Below, one piece after another: positions 1 to 7,413 of a stretch of 20,027 nucleotides of DNA. The stretch's first letter is position 1. Each line of letters starts with the position of its first letter. Where the stretch lies: the NCBI GenBank assembly GCA_045592985.1, contig JAZNVU010000007.1:1-20027 (forward strand). Reading direction: 5' to 3'. This stretch comes from UMGS172 sp045592985. GTDB lineage: Bacteria > Bacillota > Clostridia > Oscillospirales > Acutalibacteraceae. The position numbers were made by a program, and so were the translations under genes. Under the pieces are notes generated by a model that ran no database searches, was not told the DNA's origin, and saw only the letters and a list, made by a program, of their open reading frames with translations.

Positions 1-362
1 AATTCTTCTAAATGTGAATACATCTGTTTGCCGTATCCACTACGGCGAAATTCGGGCAACACATAAAATTCCATTATGTAACCATATCCAACCTTGATAT
101 AACCTTTGTGGTCGGGTTGGTCAATCTTTCCGTATAAAAAACCTATTAGACTATCGCCATCATAACAAAGTTCTAGGTGCCTATCAGCATCACCCTGTAT
201 GTTTATCATACTGTTAGCCCATTTTATCAAAATATCTTTTGGGGTATTTCGGTTTTGGTGGCTATCAAGCTCGGCACCGTACAAGAGAACAAGTTTTTCG
301 AAATCTTGCTTATGCAAATCCGAACTATTGGAATTTAATTTTAGATATTTAATATTTATCAC
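1..362 (-). CDS. GNAT family N-acetyltransferase (3' part cut by window edge)
   Basis: The first 120 codons are visible; the C-terminal end lies beyond the left edge. The reading frame contains EFYVLPEFRRSGYGKQMY, which fits GNAT motif A: a beta strand followed by the R/Q-x-x-G-x-G/A acetyl-CoA pyrophosphate loop, here R-R-S-G-Y-G. Members transfer an acetyl group from acetyl-CoA to an amine; the substrate cannot be read from the sequence. The start is taken as GTG at 362, one base after the stop of the upstream gene. An AAAAAAGG ribosome binding site lies about 7 bases before it, inside the end of that gene, so translation is probably coupled. It is the last visible gene of the operon starting at 4128. 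Family call is firm; start and substrate are inferred. Confidence 0.8.
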   Translation of the reverse strand, partial: MINIKYLKLNSNSSDLHKQDFEKLVLLYGAELDSHQNRNTPKDILIKWANSMINIQGDADRHLELCYDGDSLIGFLYGKIDQPDHKGYIKVGYGYIMEFYVLPEFRRSGYGKQMYSHLEE

Positions 363-363
363 C

Positions 364-1170
364 CTATAACCTTTTTTCGATATATGTATTGCGATTTAAT
401 CCATTGTTTAACGCTTCGTTGTATAGTTCTCTTGCCTTGGCCTTTTTACCTACGTCAATCAAAGCATTTATGGCACGGTTTATACCAACCTGTGCCATAT
501 TTTTTCTTGAACGAGGACTATTTAAACGTTCCCATTCGCCAACAGCAAATTCGCTATCAGGTGACTTTTCGTTTAAAAATGGCATAACCTGATGGCAAAG
601 ATTCGGAATATCATATTCTTCATCACCAAAGCCTTTTAACACAAGAGAAGAGTATACAAGTTTATAAAATCCATCGTTTTCGGGGTTTGCTGAGGCCTTA
701 ACAAACTTCTCAAAGTTATCCTTTGCTAAATATAATCGAGATTTTGGTGTATCAACTTTTGGATTTATTGATATTGCTGATACATGGGTATCAAAAACAA
801 TACGTTCAATATCTGTTGTTTCGGGATTTAGGTCAATAGCTTTCTCATAAAGCTCCCACCAAAAATCACCGAATCCTCCAAGCTCAAGTGTGAAGCGTTG
901 GGTTGCATCACAAACAGCCCAAAATTTGTATTTGGAGTCCATAGTTTCTAACAGTTTGCAAAAATCAAGATGGTTAGCATATTGTTCCTCAGACTTACGT
1001 TGCATAGCATAACTATCCGAAATATTCCAATAACAAAACCCGGCTAATAAATTATCTGCGCTGTTAGTTGATAAAATGGAAGATAAATATTCTATAATAC
1101 CGCACAAATTATTTTCACTTTGTAAACGTTTAAACTCGGTTCGAATACCATTTGAAATTTCTATGAGCAT
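364..1170 (-). CDS. Hypothetical helical protein
   Basis: Protein of 268 residues that I do not recognise. It is rich in predicted alpha helix, has no signal peptide or membrane segment, and contains pairs of helices reminiscent of tetratricopeptide-type repeats, for example around residues 235-260 (AINALIDVGKKAKARELYNE). That points to a cytoplasmic scaffold or binding protein rather than an enzyme, but only as inference. The ATG directly abuts the stop codon of the P-loop gene upstream and is preceded by GGAAGGA at a normal distance. Its stop is one base before the GTG of the acetyltransferase gene. It is therefore an internal gene of a tightly coupled operon. Confidence 0.7.
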   Translation of the reverse strand: MLIEISNGIRTEFKRLQSENNLCGIIEYLSSILSTNSADNLLAGFCYWNISDSYAMQRKSEEQYANHLDFCKLLETMDSKYKFWAVCDATQRFTLELGGFGDFWWELYEKAIDLNPETTDIERIVFDTHVSAISINPKVDTPKSRLYLAKDNFEKFVKASANPENDGFYKLVYSSLVLKGFGDEEYDIPNLCHQVMPFLNEKSPDSEFAVGEWERLNSPRSRKNMAQVGINRAINALIDVGKKAKARELYNEALNNGLNRNTYIEKRL

Positions 1171-1677
1171 TTAGATTTCCTTCCCATTTATAATTTCTTG
1201 TACATCTTTCGAAGTTTTTAGCCAAATAGTTTTTTCGGGGTAGGCTGAAAGTATCTTTCTGATTTCAACCATACTTTGATTTTGGAAAGTGTCCGTCCAT
1301 TTGAGTAGGTTATAAACCGATTTCAAGGTTTCTCTTTTGCCTTTTTCAAGTCCAAGTTTTCTTTTTATCGTGCGCTTTATGATTCTGTAAGTATAAATTC
1401 GTTTTGGTATATCAAGCACATATATTTTATCTGCATCCTCAAAGCACTTTCCAACCCAAGCGTAATATACACCTTCTATAATCCAACTGTCATTTTTAAG
1501 AATATCATTAAGTAATGCGGTGCGCTTTTCAATAGGCATTTTAACGCCATAACCATCTGCATTGTTATCCCACTGAATATCATCTAAATCATAATGCGGA
1601 ATAGTATACTTTTCACTTAGTGCTTTGGCTAAGTATGTTTTACCAGAACCACTGCACCCGATTATATGTATTTTCAT
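1171..1677 (-). CDS. P-loop NTPase, adenylate-kinase-like (FlaR/topology-modulation type)
   Basis: Protein of 168 residues beginning MKIHIIGCSGSGKT, a Walker A loop (G-C-S-G-S-G-K-T, residues 7-14) right at the N terminus. HYDLDDIQWD follows around residues 28-37, which is typical of the small kinase-like ATPases often annotated as AAA family ATPase or DNA topology modulation protein FlaR. A basic stretch (RIIKRTIKRKLGLEKGKRE, about 98-116) matches the lid/LID-like arginine-rich region of that family. It probably phosphorylates a small molecule or nucleotide; the substrate is unknown and the historical FlaR name should not be taken as function. The start ATG has GGAAG about 9 bases upstream, inside the end of the preceding gene, which stops 3 bases before. 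Confidence 0.75.
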   Translation of the reverse strand: MKIHIIGCSGSGKTYLAKALSEKYTIPHYDLDDIQWDNNADGYGVKMPIEKRTALLNDILKNDSWIIEGVYYAWVGKCFEDADKIYVLDIPKRIYTYRIIKRTIKRKLGLEKGKRETLKSVYNLLKWTDTFQNQSMVEIRKILSAYPEKTIWLKTSKDVQEIINGKEI

Positions 1678-1680
1678 AGA

Positions 1681-2790
1681 TTACATCTTCCAAAATTCAA
1701 TATCATTATAGACAAAGTCGGCTTTTTTGCTTTGGGAGAACTTATCTATAGGGTAGTCTTTAGGAATCAGCTCTATATACCTTGAGGTTTCTGTGCGATG
1801 GTCAATACCGTCTTTATTAAGGGTACAACGTGCAAAGCGGAATGTATTTTTAGTCATATAGTTTCTATGATACTCTTTGGCAAATCCATTTCCGTTATAG
1901 TCAGCCGTGGAATTTTCAAAAATCGGCTCATCTGCCAACAATAATTCTCTCAAACGAGGAAGAGAAACATATTCTCCGTCTTTATCTTTCAAATACAATC
2001 TCCAAGTAGGGTCAAGCATAATTCGTTTTCCAGATGGCAACAGACAATCCACTACCACATGGCAATCATCGAACGGGTCTTCATAGGGCAAACAAGTAAT
2101 ATGCTGTGCTTTTATTCCATTCAAACGAATTAAAGAGGCTAATAGTATTGCAAGACCACGACAATTTGTTTTGTTATTGTTACTTTCACAAAACTCAATA
2201 ATATCGGTGATTTTTCTGCCGGAACTCATTCCACCTGTACCGTTATGCCCAAAGTGATCACACACAAAATCAAGAAGCGTGAAAACGATTTCATCTGCCT
2301 GATTATCTAAACCTTTTATGTAGTCATTATAATTATACTTTTGGAGTATTTCGGGTATGTCGCCACCTAATACAAATTCGTTACTACAGCCGTATTCTTT
2401 GCTTCGGTCATATTCCGGATATTCTTTAAGAATTTCTATTCTTGTTTTATCGGAATTTGGGACATACTCTTCCGGTGCAACAAATTTATATGGTGCATCT
2501 TCAGGAACATCGTCAATTTTTTCATACTTTACAGGAGTTTCTTTACCGTGCTGTGTGTAAAATCCTTCAAGAGAACCGTCGGCGTACCTAACGTGATAAA
2601 CCATTCTAAAATACTCGTCATTTATTTCATAGCAAAGATATCCGTTTTTTTCATAAACACAGTTAGGCTCAAAGTTATAATAACCGCTTGATGTAAAGGA
2701 CATTTTCATACGAAGTGGGCTTTCATCGAAGATATTGATGGTTTCGCCCATATCTTTTTTATACCATTTTCCAATTAATCTTTTATCCAT
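1681..2790 (-). CDS. Transglutaminase-like domain protein
   Basis: Protein of 369 residues from ATG 2790. A TTG at 2808 is possible, but the ATG has AAAGG 10 bases upstream and TTG 2808 overlaps the previous stop. The N-terminal ~100 residues open with MDKRLIGKWYKKDMGETINI and look like a small beta-rich, lipocalin-like domain. The C-terminal half has the transglutaminase/papain-like triad in order: Cys210 in NCRGLA, His244 in DCHVVVD and Asp260 in LDPTW. There is no signal peptide, so it is probably cytoplasmic. Bacterial proteins of this fold are usually peptidases or amidases rather than true protein cross-linkers; the substrate is unknown. It lies mid-operon, directly after the pyrophosphatase-like gene. 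Confidence 0.8.
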   Translation of the reverse strand: MDKRLIGKWYKKDMGETINIFDESPLRMKMSFTSSGYYNFEPNCVYEKNGYLCYEINDEYFRMVYHVRYADGSLEGFYTQHGKETPVKYEKIDDVPEDAPYKFVAPEEYVPNSDKTRIEILKEYPEYDRSKEYGCSNEFVLGGDIPEILQKYNYNDYIKGLDNQADEIVFTLLDFVCDHFGHNGTGGMSSGRKITDIIEFCESNNNKTNCRGLAILLASLIRLNGIKAQHITCLPYEDPFDDCHVVVDCLLPSGKRIMLDPTWRLYLKDKDGEYVSLPRLRELLLADEPIFENSTADYNGNGFAKEYHRNYMTKNTFRFARCTLNKDGIDHRTETSRYIELIPKDYPIDKFSQSKKADFVYNDIEFWKM

Positions 2791-2804
2791 TATGTTAATG
2801 CCTT

Positions 2805-3170
2805 TCAAATAATCTCAATGTGTGTTTCGTAATATTGCTCTTGAAAATTAATGGCTTGTTCGATTTCTTCCTTAGTAAAATTCAAACCAACTGGTGCAGC
2901 AATGAGTTTGTCTTCAACGTCGTTTTCACGGTATACAATACCTATAACCTTACATGTGTATTCCTCAACAGGGCGGTCAACGCCCAGTAGATATACATCT
3001 AATTCTTCACCGTCACCGCCCAAAACACCCTCAATATAACCGTAGTTAATAGGGTAGTGCAGTACCTTTTCGCCCTTTTTATGGACGTAACCTATAGGAC
3101 GGTCGATTTTAATATCAACCGTCTTACCTAAATATGATTTTACAAGTGAGTGTCTTTCTTCTAAAGTCAT
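2805..3170 (-). CDS. Short inorganic pyrophosphatase family (family I-like) protein
   Basis: Protein of 121 residues from ATG 3170. The longer reading from 3209 overlaps the upstream gene, while ATG 3170 has GAGGT 7 bases before it, overlapping the upstream stop. The core HYPINYGYIEG followed by GGDGEELDVYLLG resembles the family I soluble pyrophosphatase signature D-x-D-P-x-D, here D53-G-E55-E-L-D58, so one metal-binding Asp is Glu. A second acidic cluster, RENDVEDKLIAAP (about 81-93), corresponds to the Asp-Asp-Lys region of the active site. It is much shorter than the usual ~175 residues. A phosphohydrolase role is likely, with pyrophosphate or another phosphate ester as substrate. The D-to-E change and small size leave real pyrophosphatase activity open. 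Confidence 0.75.
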   Translation of the reverse strand: MTLEERHSLVKSYLGKTVDIKIDRPIGYVHKKGEKVLHYPINYGYIEGVLGGDGEELDVYLLGVDRPVEEYTCKVIGIVYRENDVEDKLIAAPVGLNFTKEEIEQAINFQEQYYETHIEII

Positions 3171-3180
3171 TTTATATACC

Positions 3181-4128
3181 TCAAACAATACGGTTGTGGA
3201 TTTCACCATTAAAGAATTTTTTAATATTTTTTGCCATCATCTCAACACATCTTGCTCTTGATTCATAAGACCCCCAAGCCATATGCGGTGTCATAATAAC
3301 ATTAGGATTGTTTCGAAGTTCATTAAAGGGATGCTCTGAGTCAAACGGCTCAACCGAATACACGTCGGTGCCAAAACCTCCGATTATTCCTTGATTTACT
3401 GCATCGGCAAGTGCTTTTTCGTCTGTAACGGCACCTCGTGCGGTGTTTACAATTATTGCGTTAGGCTTCATCAACGCAATACGCTCTTTGCTTATCAAAT
3501 TGCATGTAGAATCGGTAAGGGGAGTGTGTATGCTGATAACGTCACTTGTCTTGCAAAGCGCGTCAATGTCAACAACAGGGTATTCACCTTCGTTTTTTCT
3601 TCGGCAGACTTGAACATTGCAACCCAATGCCTTTGCGATTTGTGCCACCTTCATACCAATATTGCCGCCGCCAACTACACCCCAGGTTTTGCCCGCAAGG
3701 TCGTGATAAACGGGTATTAAACGGTTAGCAACCCCAGAAGCAGTGTAGTCACCTGAATTTACAAAATTCTCATATTCCTTCAAATGTGAAGCAAGAGCCA
3801 ATGCAATGGTAACTGTTATTTGTGCAACACTGTCGGTTGAATAACCGGGTACGTTGCATACAGCAATACCGTTAGATTTACAGTAAGCGGTATCTATGTT
3901 ATCATAACCTGTCGCCGCAACGCATATAAGCTTTAAATCAACGGCATTTTTAAGATTGAATTCACCGAGTTTGATTTTGTTAATTATAACGACGTTTGCG
4001 TCAGAAATTCTGTCTTCAACATCAGTTGGTGCGGTGGTGCCGTAAACTGTTGTTTCGCCCAAAGCAGTAATAGGGGAAAGGTTAATATCCTCACCTAAAG
4101 TGTCTTTATCAAGAATGACAAGTTTCAT
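3181..4128 (-). CDS. D-2-hydroxyacid dehydrogenase (NAD-binding)
   Basis: Protein of 315 residues with the two-domain layout of D-isomer-specific 2-hydroxyacid dehydrogenases such as glycerate/hydroxypyruvate reductase. The Rossmann loop is GVVGGGNIGMKVAQ (G-G-G-N-I-G at 153-158). The catalytic triad is present: Arg231 in NTARGAVTDE, Glu260 in DVYSVEPF and His282 in TPHMAWGS. It should interconvert a 2-keto acid and a D-2-hydroxy acid using NAD(P)H in the cytosol; the exact substrate (glyoxylate, hydroxypyruvate or another) is not decidable. The start is ATG 4128 (MKLVILDKD), with GGGGTG upstream. The ATG at 4143 would leave a leader of only about 8 bases from the predicted promoter and has no ribosome binding site. 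First gene of the operon. Confidence 0.88.
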   Translation of the reverse strand: MKLVILDKDTLGEDINLSPITALGETTVYGTTAPTDVEDRISDANVVIINKIKLGEFNLKNAVDLKLICVAATGYDNIDTAYCKSNGIAVCNVPGYSTDSVAQITVTIALALASHLKEYENFVNSGDYTASGVANRLIPVYHDLAGKTWGVVGGGNIGMKVAQIAKALGCNVQVCRRKNEGEYPVVDIDALCKTSDVISIHTPLTDSTCNLISKERIALMKPNAIIVNTARGAVTDEKALADAVNQGIIGGFGTDVYSVEPFDSEHPFNELRNNPNVIMTPHMAWGSYESRARCVEMMAKNIKKFFNGEIHNRIV

Positions 4129-4157
4129 AGCTTTACACCCCATATATTTTTGCTTAT

Positions 4158-4186
4158 ATTATACGTAAAAAAGCATTATAAAGCAA
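4158..4186 (-). promoter_or_regulatory. SigA-type promoter of the left accessory operon
   Basis: Read on the minus strand: -35 TTGCTT (4186-4181), a 17-base spacer, and a perfect -10 TATAAT (4163-4158). Transcription would start near 4151, about 22 bases before ATG 4128. The -35 overlaps by two bases the large palindrome at 4185-4217. Confidence 0.65.
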
Positions 4187-4217
4187 GAGCAACATTGCAA
4201 TTTGCAATGTTGCTCTT
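4185..4217 (-). terminator. Perfect palindrome after the oxidoreductase gene; likely terminator, possible operator
   Basis: The arms 4185-4200 and 4202-4217 are perfectly complementary over 16 bp around a single central base; in RNA the innermost pairs would open to form a loop. It begins 5 bases after the stop of the Gfo/Idh gene, the expected place for a terminator. The downstream T-tract is poor, however: the run of T comes about 12-19 bases later, within the next promoter spacer. Its position against the -35 of the next operon also fits a repressor operator. The structure is certain; the role is inferred. Confidence 0.5.
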
Positions 4218-4221
4218 TTGT

Positions 4222-5274
4222 CTATTTAATATCAACCCAGCATTTTTTCTCGCTTGATTCCAAAACTGCGTCGAGTATTTTCTGACAACGTATACCGTCG
4301 TCAACCGTTGGGTGATATGTATCAGGCTTACCAAGGCAGGAATTAACAAATGCCTGCTCCTGTTCAAGACGGTATTTTGCAGGTACCTTCAGCTCGCGAA
4401 TGTGCTTGCACTCAATATCCAATTCACCGCTGCAAACGTAAATAACGTCGGGGTTATTAAGGTTAAATGAAATAACACCGTTGGTACCATAAATATCATA
4501 TTTAATGGTGTTGGCTTGACCTACGGCGGCACGGGTTATGTTAAAGGTGCCGTAAGCACCGTTTTTGAATTTTGCCGTAAAGGTGCTGTAATCGTCGGTT
4601 TCAACGGGTGCGATTTCTTCACTGTCTAATCTTTTGCGTTCCTTAACAACAATACCGGTGTTACCGCTAACCTCAGTAATATCACCACAAAGGAAGGTGG
4701 CCATATCAACAAGATGAACACCAAGGTCACCCAAAACGCCTGTTCCCGCAAGTGCCTTTACAAAACGCCATTCAAGACGTCGACCGGGGTAGAAGGCGCT
4801 ATCTTTAAGGTACTCAACGTTAACGCTGATAATATCGCCAATAATGTTTTGTTCCATTAAATGCTTGGCAAAGCGTACCGAAGGACGGAAACGGTATGAA
4901 AAGCACATCATATTGTTTACTGGTGTCTTTTCCAAGGCGGCTTTAAGGGGCAATGCAGCAATGTGATTAATATCAATCGGTTTTTCAATGTTTAAAGGCT
5001 TACCTGCGGCAATAACATCCAGTGCCATTTTGGTATGCAGGTAGTTTGGGGTGCATATTTCAACTGCATCAACCTTATCGCAATTTATAAGGTCTTTATA
5101 ATCCTTAAAACGGTACTCCTCGGGAACGTTTGCCCAATCACCGACTCTTTTGAGTTGTGATTCATCAATGTCGCATATTGCGGTGATTTCAGCTTCATTA
5201 ACCTTTAAAAGCTGACCTACGTGAGTTCTTGAAATGTTTCCGCAACCAATAATGCCTATTCTTAACTTTCTCAT
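4222..5274 (-). CDS. Gfo/Idh/MocA family oxidoreductase
   Basis: Protein of 350 residues. The N-terminal Rossmann domain starts RIGIIGCGNISRTHV, with the family's EKP motif at Glu97-Lys98-Pro99 (NIEKPI). The C-terminal alpha/beta domain carries GDLGVHLVDM, where Asp183, His187 and Asp190 fit the D-x-x-x-H-x-x-D pattern containing the catalytic His. Relatives oxidise or reduce a hydroxyl of a sugar, inositol or related polyol with NAD(P); the substrate here is unknown. The ATG has GGAG 8 bases upstream. The gene appears to be a single transcription unit with its own promoter, and it ends at the palindrome 4185-4217. Confidence 0.88.
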   Translation of the reverse strand: MRKLRIGIIGCGNISRTHVGQLLKVNEAEITAICDIDESQLKRVGDWANVPEEYRFKDYKDLINCDKVDAVEICTPNYLHTKMALDVIAAGKPLNIEKPIDINHIAALPLKAALEKTPVNNMMCFSYRFRPSVRFAKHLMEQNIIGDIISVNVEYLKDSAFYPGRRLEWRFVKALAGTGVLGDLGVHLVDMATFLCGDITEVSGNTGIVVKERKRLDSEEIAPVETDDYSTFTAKFKNGAYGTFNITRAAVGQANTIKYDIYGTNGVISFNLNNPDVIYVCSGELDIECKHIRELKVPAKYRLEQEQAFVNSCLGKPDTYHPTVDDGIRCQKILDAVLESSEKKCWVDIK

Positions 5275-5299
5275 AATGTCAACTCCGTTTAAATTTTAT

Positions 5300-5331
5300 A
5301 TTATATATATTCTATTTGCAAAACAAGTCAA
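5300..5331 (-). promoter_or_regulatory. Probable promoter of the Gfo/Idh gene
   Basis: On the minus strand there is TTGACT (5331-5326), followed by a run reading TATATATAAT. A TATATA placed 18 bases away (5307-5302) or the better TATAAT 20 bases away (5305-5300) could serve as -10. The start codon is about 25 bases further on. The exact -10 is uncertain because the stretch is repetitive. Confidence 0.45.
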
Positions 5332-5385
5332 AATCAATAGATAAATCGATTTAAAACTTGTATTATTTAAATTTTATTATAAACG

Positions 5386-5414
5386 AAAAAGGCTGCCGAA
5401 TAAGTTCGGCAGCC
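5386..5414 (-). terminator. rpsT: Intrinsic terminator of rpsT
   Basis: A perfect 10-bp GC-rich stem (5414-5405 with 5400-5391, GGCTGCCGAA arm) closes a 4-base loop. On the minus strand it is followed by TTTTTCG. It lies about 20 bases after the rpsT stop codon. Confidence 0.9.
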
Positions 5415-5436
5415 GTTATTTCGTCACGCGATTAAA

Positions 5437-5700
5437 TTAAGCGTTGGTCTTGTTAAGACGTACTACGAGAGCAGACTTCTTTCTTGCGGCATTGTTCTTG
5501 TGAAGGATGCCCTTGGTAACAGCCTGGTCAAGTTTCTTAACAGCAACCTTTACGCACTCTGCTTTGTTGTCAGCATTGCTGTCGAGGGCTGCGTCAGCCT
5601 TCTTGATAGCAGTTCTGAGTGCAGAAGTGTAGCTTTTGTTACGCATGTTGTTAGCTTCAGCGATGAGAACGCGCTTCTTGGCGGATTTAATGTTAGGCAT
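5437..5700 (-). CDS. rpsT: 30S ribosomal protein S20
   Basis: Protein of 87 residues, the usual S20 length, beginning MPNIKSAKKRVLIAEANNMRNKS and continuing as a lysine- and alanine-rich set of long helices. S20 binds 16S rRNA early in assembly of the small subunit. The start is ATG 5700, with AAGGAGGT at ideal spacing; an in-frame start three codons upstream lacks this. It is transcribed alone from a strong promoter at 5795-5823 and ended by a good terminator. The leader contains pairing segments described separately. Confidence 0.97.
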   Translation of the reverse strand: MPNIKSAKKRVLIAEANNMRNKSYTSALRTAIKKADAALDSNADNKAECVKVAVKKLDQAVTKGILHKNNAARKKSALVVRLNKTNA

Positions 5701-5725
5701 GAATTCCACCTCCTTAAAAAAATTC

Positions 5726-5780
5726 TTGCGCTTATCCTAAAATTAGGGTGTGTAATATGTTAAAACATACCTTCGCGCAA
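5726..5780 (-). promoter_or_regulatory. Possible folded leader of rpsT
   Basis: In the rpsT mRNA leader, TTGCGC (5780-5775) can pair with GCGCAA (5731-5726). Between them sit two short hairpins: TATGT/ACATA (5769-5765 with 5760-5756) and CCTA/TAGG (5747-5744 with 5739-5736). Together they would form a three-way junction just before the ribosome binding site. Several ribosomal-protein leaders in Firmicutes are self-regulated by such structures, but I do not recognise a known S20 element. The stems are short, so this is tentative. Confidence 0.25.
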
Positions 5781-5794
5781 ATCACAGCGAGTAT

Positions 5795-5823
5795 ATAATA
5801 GCACTATGATTATAAAAATGCAA
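5795..5823 (-). promoter_or_regulatory. rpsT: SigA-type promoter of rpsT
   Basis: Minus strand: -35 TTGCAT (5823-5818), 17-base spacer, -10 TATTAT (5800-5795), with an A-rich run (AAAAAAA) just upstream of the -35 that may act as an UP element. The -35 and most of the spacer are nearly identical to the secG promoter at 19133-19161. Confidence 0.8.
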
Positions 5824-5873
5824 CACTTTTTTTGGTAAAATGCAAAGTTTTTTTAAAATGAGCAAAATATCGC

Positions 5874-5900
5874 TACATTGATTAAAAATATATCAATGTA
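5874..5900 (-). terminator. Weak inverted repeat after pyk
   Basis: TACATTGAT (5874-5882) and ATCAATGTA (5892-5900) form a 9-bp stem with a 9-base loop, 12 bases after the pyk stop. The stem is AT-rich and the bases following it on the minus strand (GCGATATTTTGC) are not a proper U-tract. It may be a weak terminator or a 3'-end stabilising hairpin. Confidence 0.35.
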
Positions 5901-5912
5901 AGGTTTTAAAGA

Positions 5913-7325
5913 TCAAACGGTTTCTACTTTAATAATATTCGTGTTTCCAGAAACACCGTTGGTCATACCGCCGGTAATAACTATTTTATCTTGTTTTTTG
6001 AGGTTAAATGTTTTTACAGCTGTTTGTTTTGCGGTATAGAACAAAACTTCAGTAGAATCATAACGTTCGCACATGACGGGTGTAACACCCCATGAAAGTG
6101 CCAATTTATACCATGTTTTTTCATTAGTTGTAAGTCCTAATATATCCACAGGAGAACGAAAACGTGAAACCATTCGTGCAGTCATTCCCGAAATTGTGCA
6201 TACAGCTATTGCCTTGGCCTCAATATCAATTGCCATACCGCAGGTGGCGTGAGATATAGCGTCTACAGTATTTTTAATTTGAAATTCTGAATGTAAAAAT
6301 CTTTTTCCGTAATGAATGTTTTGCTCGGTTTGTTCAGCAATTTTTGCCATAGTTTTGACAGTCAAAACGGGGTATTTTCCGGCGGCTGTCTCGCCTGAGA
6401 GCATAATCGCACTGGTACCGTCATAAACCGCATTGGCGACATCGGATATTTCAGCTCTGGTCGGACGCGGATTGTAAATCATTGATTCAAGCATTTCGGT
6501 GGCTGTAATAACGCGTTTGCCCAACAAGCGGCATTTGGTTATTATCTTTTTTTGTATTGCAGGAAGTTCTTCAAAAGGTATTTCAACCCCCATATCGCCT
6601 CGACCTATCATAATTCCCGAGCATACACTGCATATTTCTTCAATATTATCAACACCGGACCGGTTTTCAATTTTAGCTATAAGGTCAATATTGTGGGCAT
6701 CATGTTCTTTTAAAAACTCGATAATATCCAAAAGGTCCTGTTTACACGAAACAAAAGAGCAAGCTATAAAGTCAATTCCGTTTTCTACACCGAAAAGGAG
6801 GTCGTCTTTGTCCTGTTCACTTAAGTATTTTTGTTTAAGCACTTTCCCAGGGAAACTCATGCTTTTACGGTTTGACAATTCACCGCCTACAACAACTTTA
6901 CATGTAACATCGTAGTCGTTAATTGATATAACTTCAAACACCATCAAACCGTTATTTAGCAGAATTTTGTCGCCAATGTCCATATCGTTAGCAAGACCCT
7001 TATAGTTTACAGATACTCTTGTTTCATTACCCTCGATATCATCAGCAGTAAATGTAAATTTATCTCCTTCTTTTAAAACGACGCTACCGTTTTTAAAAGT
7101 TTTAATTCGATATTCAGGACCCTTTGTGTCGAGCAAAATGGCAATGGGCATTCCAAGTTCGGCTCTGACTTCCTTAATGAGATTTATTTTTTCAAGATGT
7201 TCCTCATGCGTTCCGTGTGAAAAGTTAAGTCTTGCAACGTTCATTCCTGCTTTGCACATCTCAATTAAAGTGGCTTTATTGGAACATGCGGGACCTATTG
7301 TGCATACAATTTTTGTTTTTCTCAT
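5913..7325 (-). CDS. pyk: Pyruvate kinase
   Basis: Protein of 470 residues, the length of pyruvate kinases that lack the extra C-terminal PEP-utiliser domain found in many Bacillales. Conserved parts in order: RKTKIVCTIGPAC at the start; ARLNFSHGTHEEH with Arg32 and Asn34 for phosphate/K+ binding; LLDTKGPE; IDFIACSFV; the signature DLIAKIENRSG with Lys218 and the metal ligand Glu220; IGRGDMGVE with Asp244; and PRPTRAEISDVANAVYDGTSAIMLSGETA. It makes pyruvate and ATP from phosphoenolpyruvate and ADP, the last step of glycolysis. ATG 7325 is preceded by GGAAG at 9 bases. It is the last minus-strand gene before the strand switch and is transcribed from the divergent region. Confidence 0.97.
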   Translation of the reverse strand: MRKTKIVCTIGPACSNKATLIEMCKAGMNVARLNFSHGTHEEHLEKINLIKEVRAELGMPIAILLDTKGPEYRIKTFKNGSVVLKEGDKFTFTADDIEGNETRVSVNYKGLANDMDIGDKILLNNGLMVFEVISINDYDVTCKVVVGGELSNRKSMSFPGKVLKQKYLSEQDKDDLLFGVENGIDFIACSFVSCKQDLLDIIEFLKEHDAHNIDLIAKIENRSGVDNIEEICSVCSGIMIGRGDMGVEIPFEELPAIQKKIITKCRLLGKRVITATEMLESMIYNPRPTRAEISDVANAVYDGTSAIMLSGETAAGKYPVLTVKTMAKIAEQTEQNIHYGKRFLHSEFQIKNTVDAISHATCGMAIDIEAKAIAVCTISGMTARMVSRFRSPVDILGLTTNEKTWYKLALSWGVTPVMCERYDSTEVLFYTAKQTAVKTFNLKKQDKIVITGGMTNGVSGNTNIIKVETV

Positions 7326-7413
7326 TTTAAATTACTTCCTCGAAAAAATTTACTTATTTTTTTAATCGTAAAACAGTTTTTATATCTGTTTAATAGTCGT
7401 ACAGTTGGATTAT

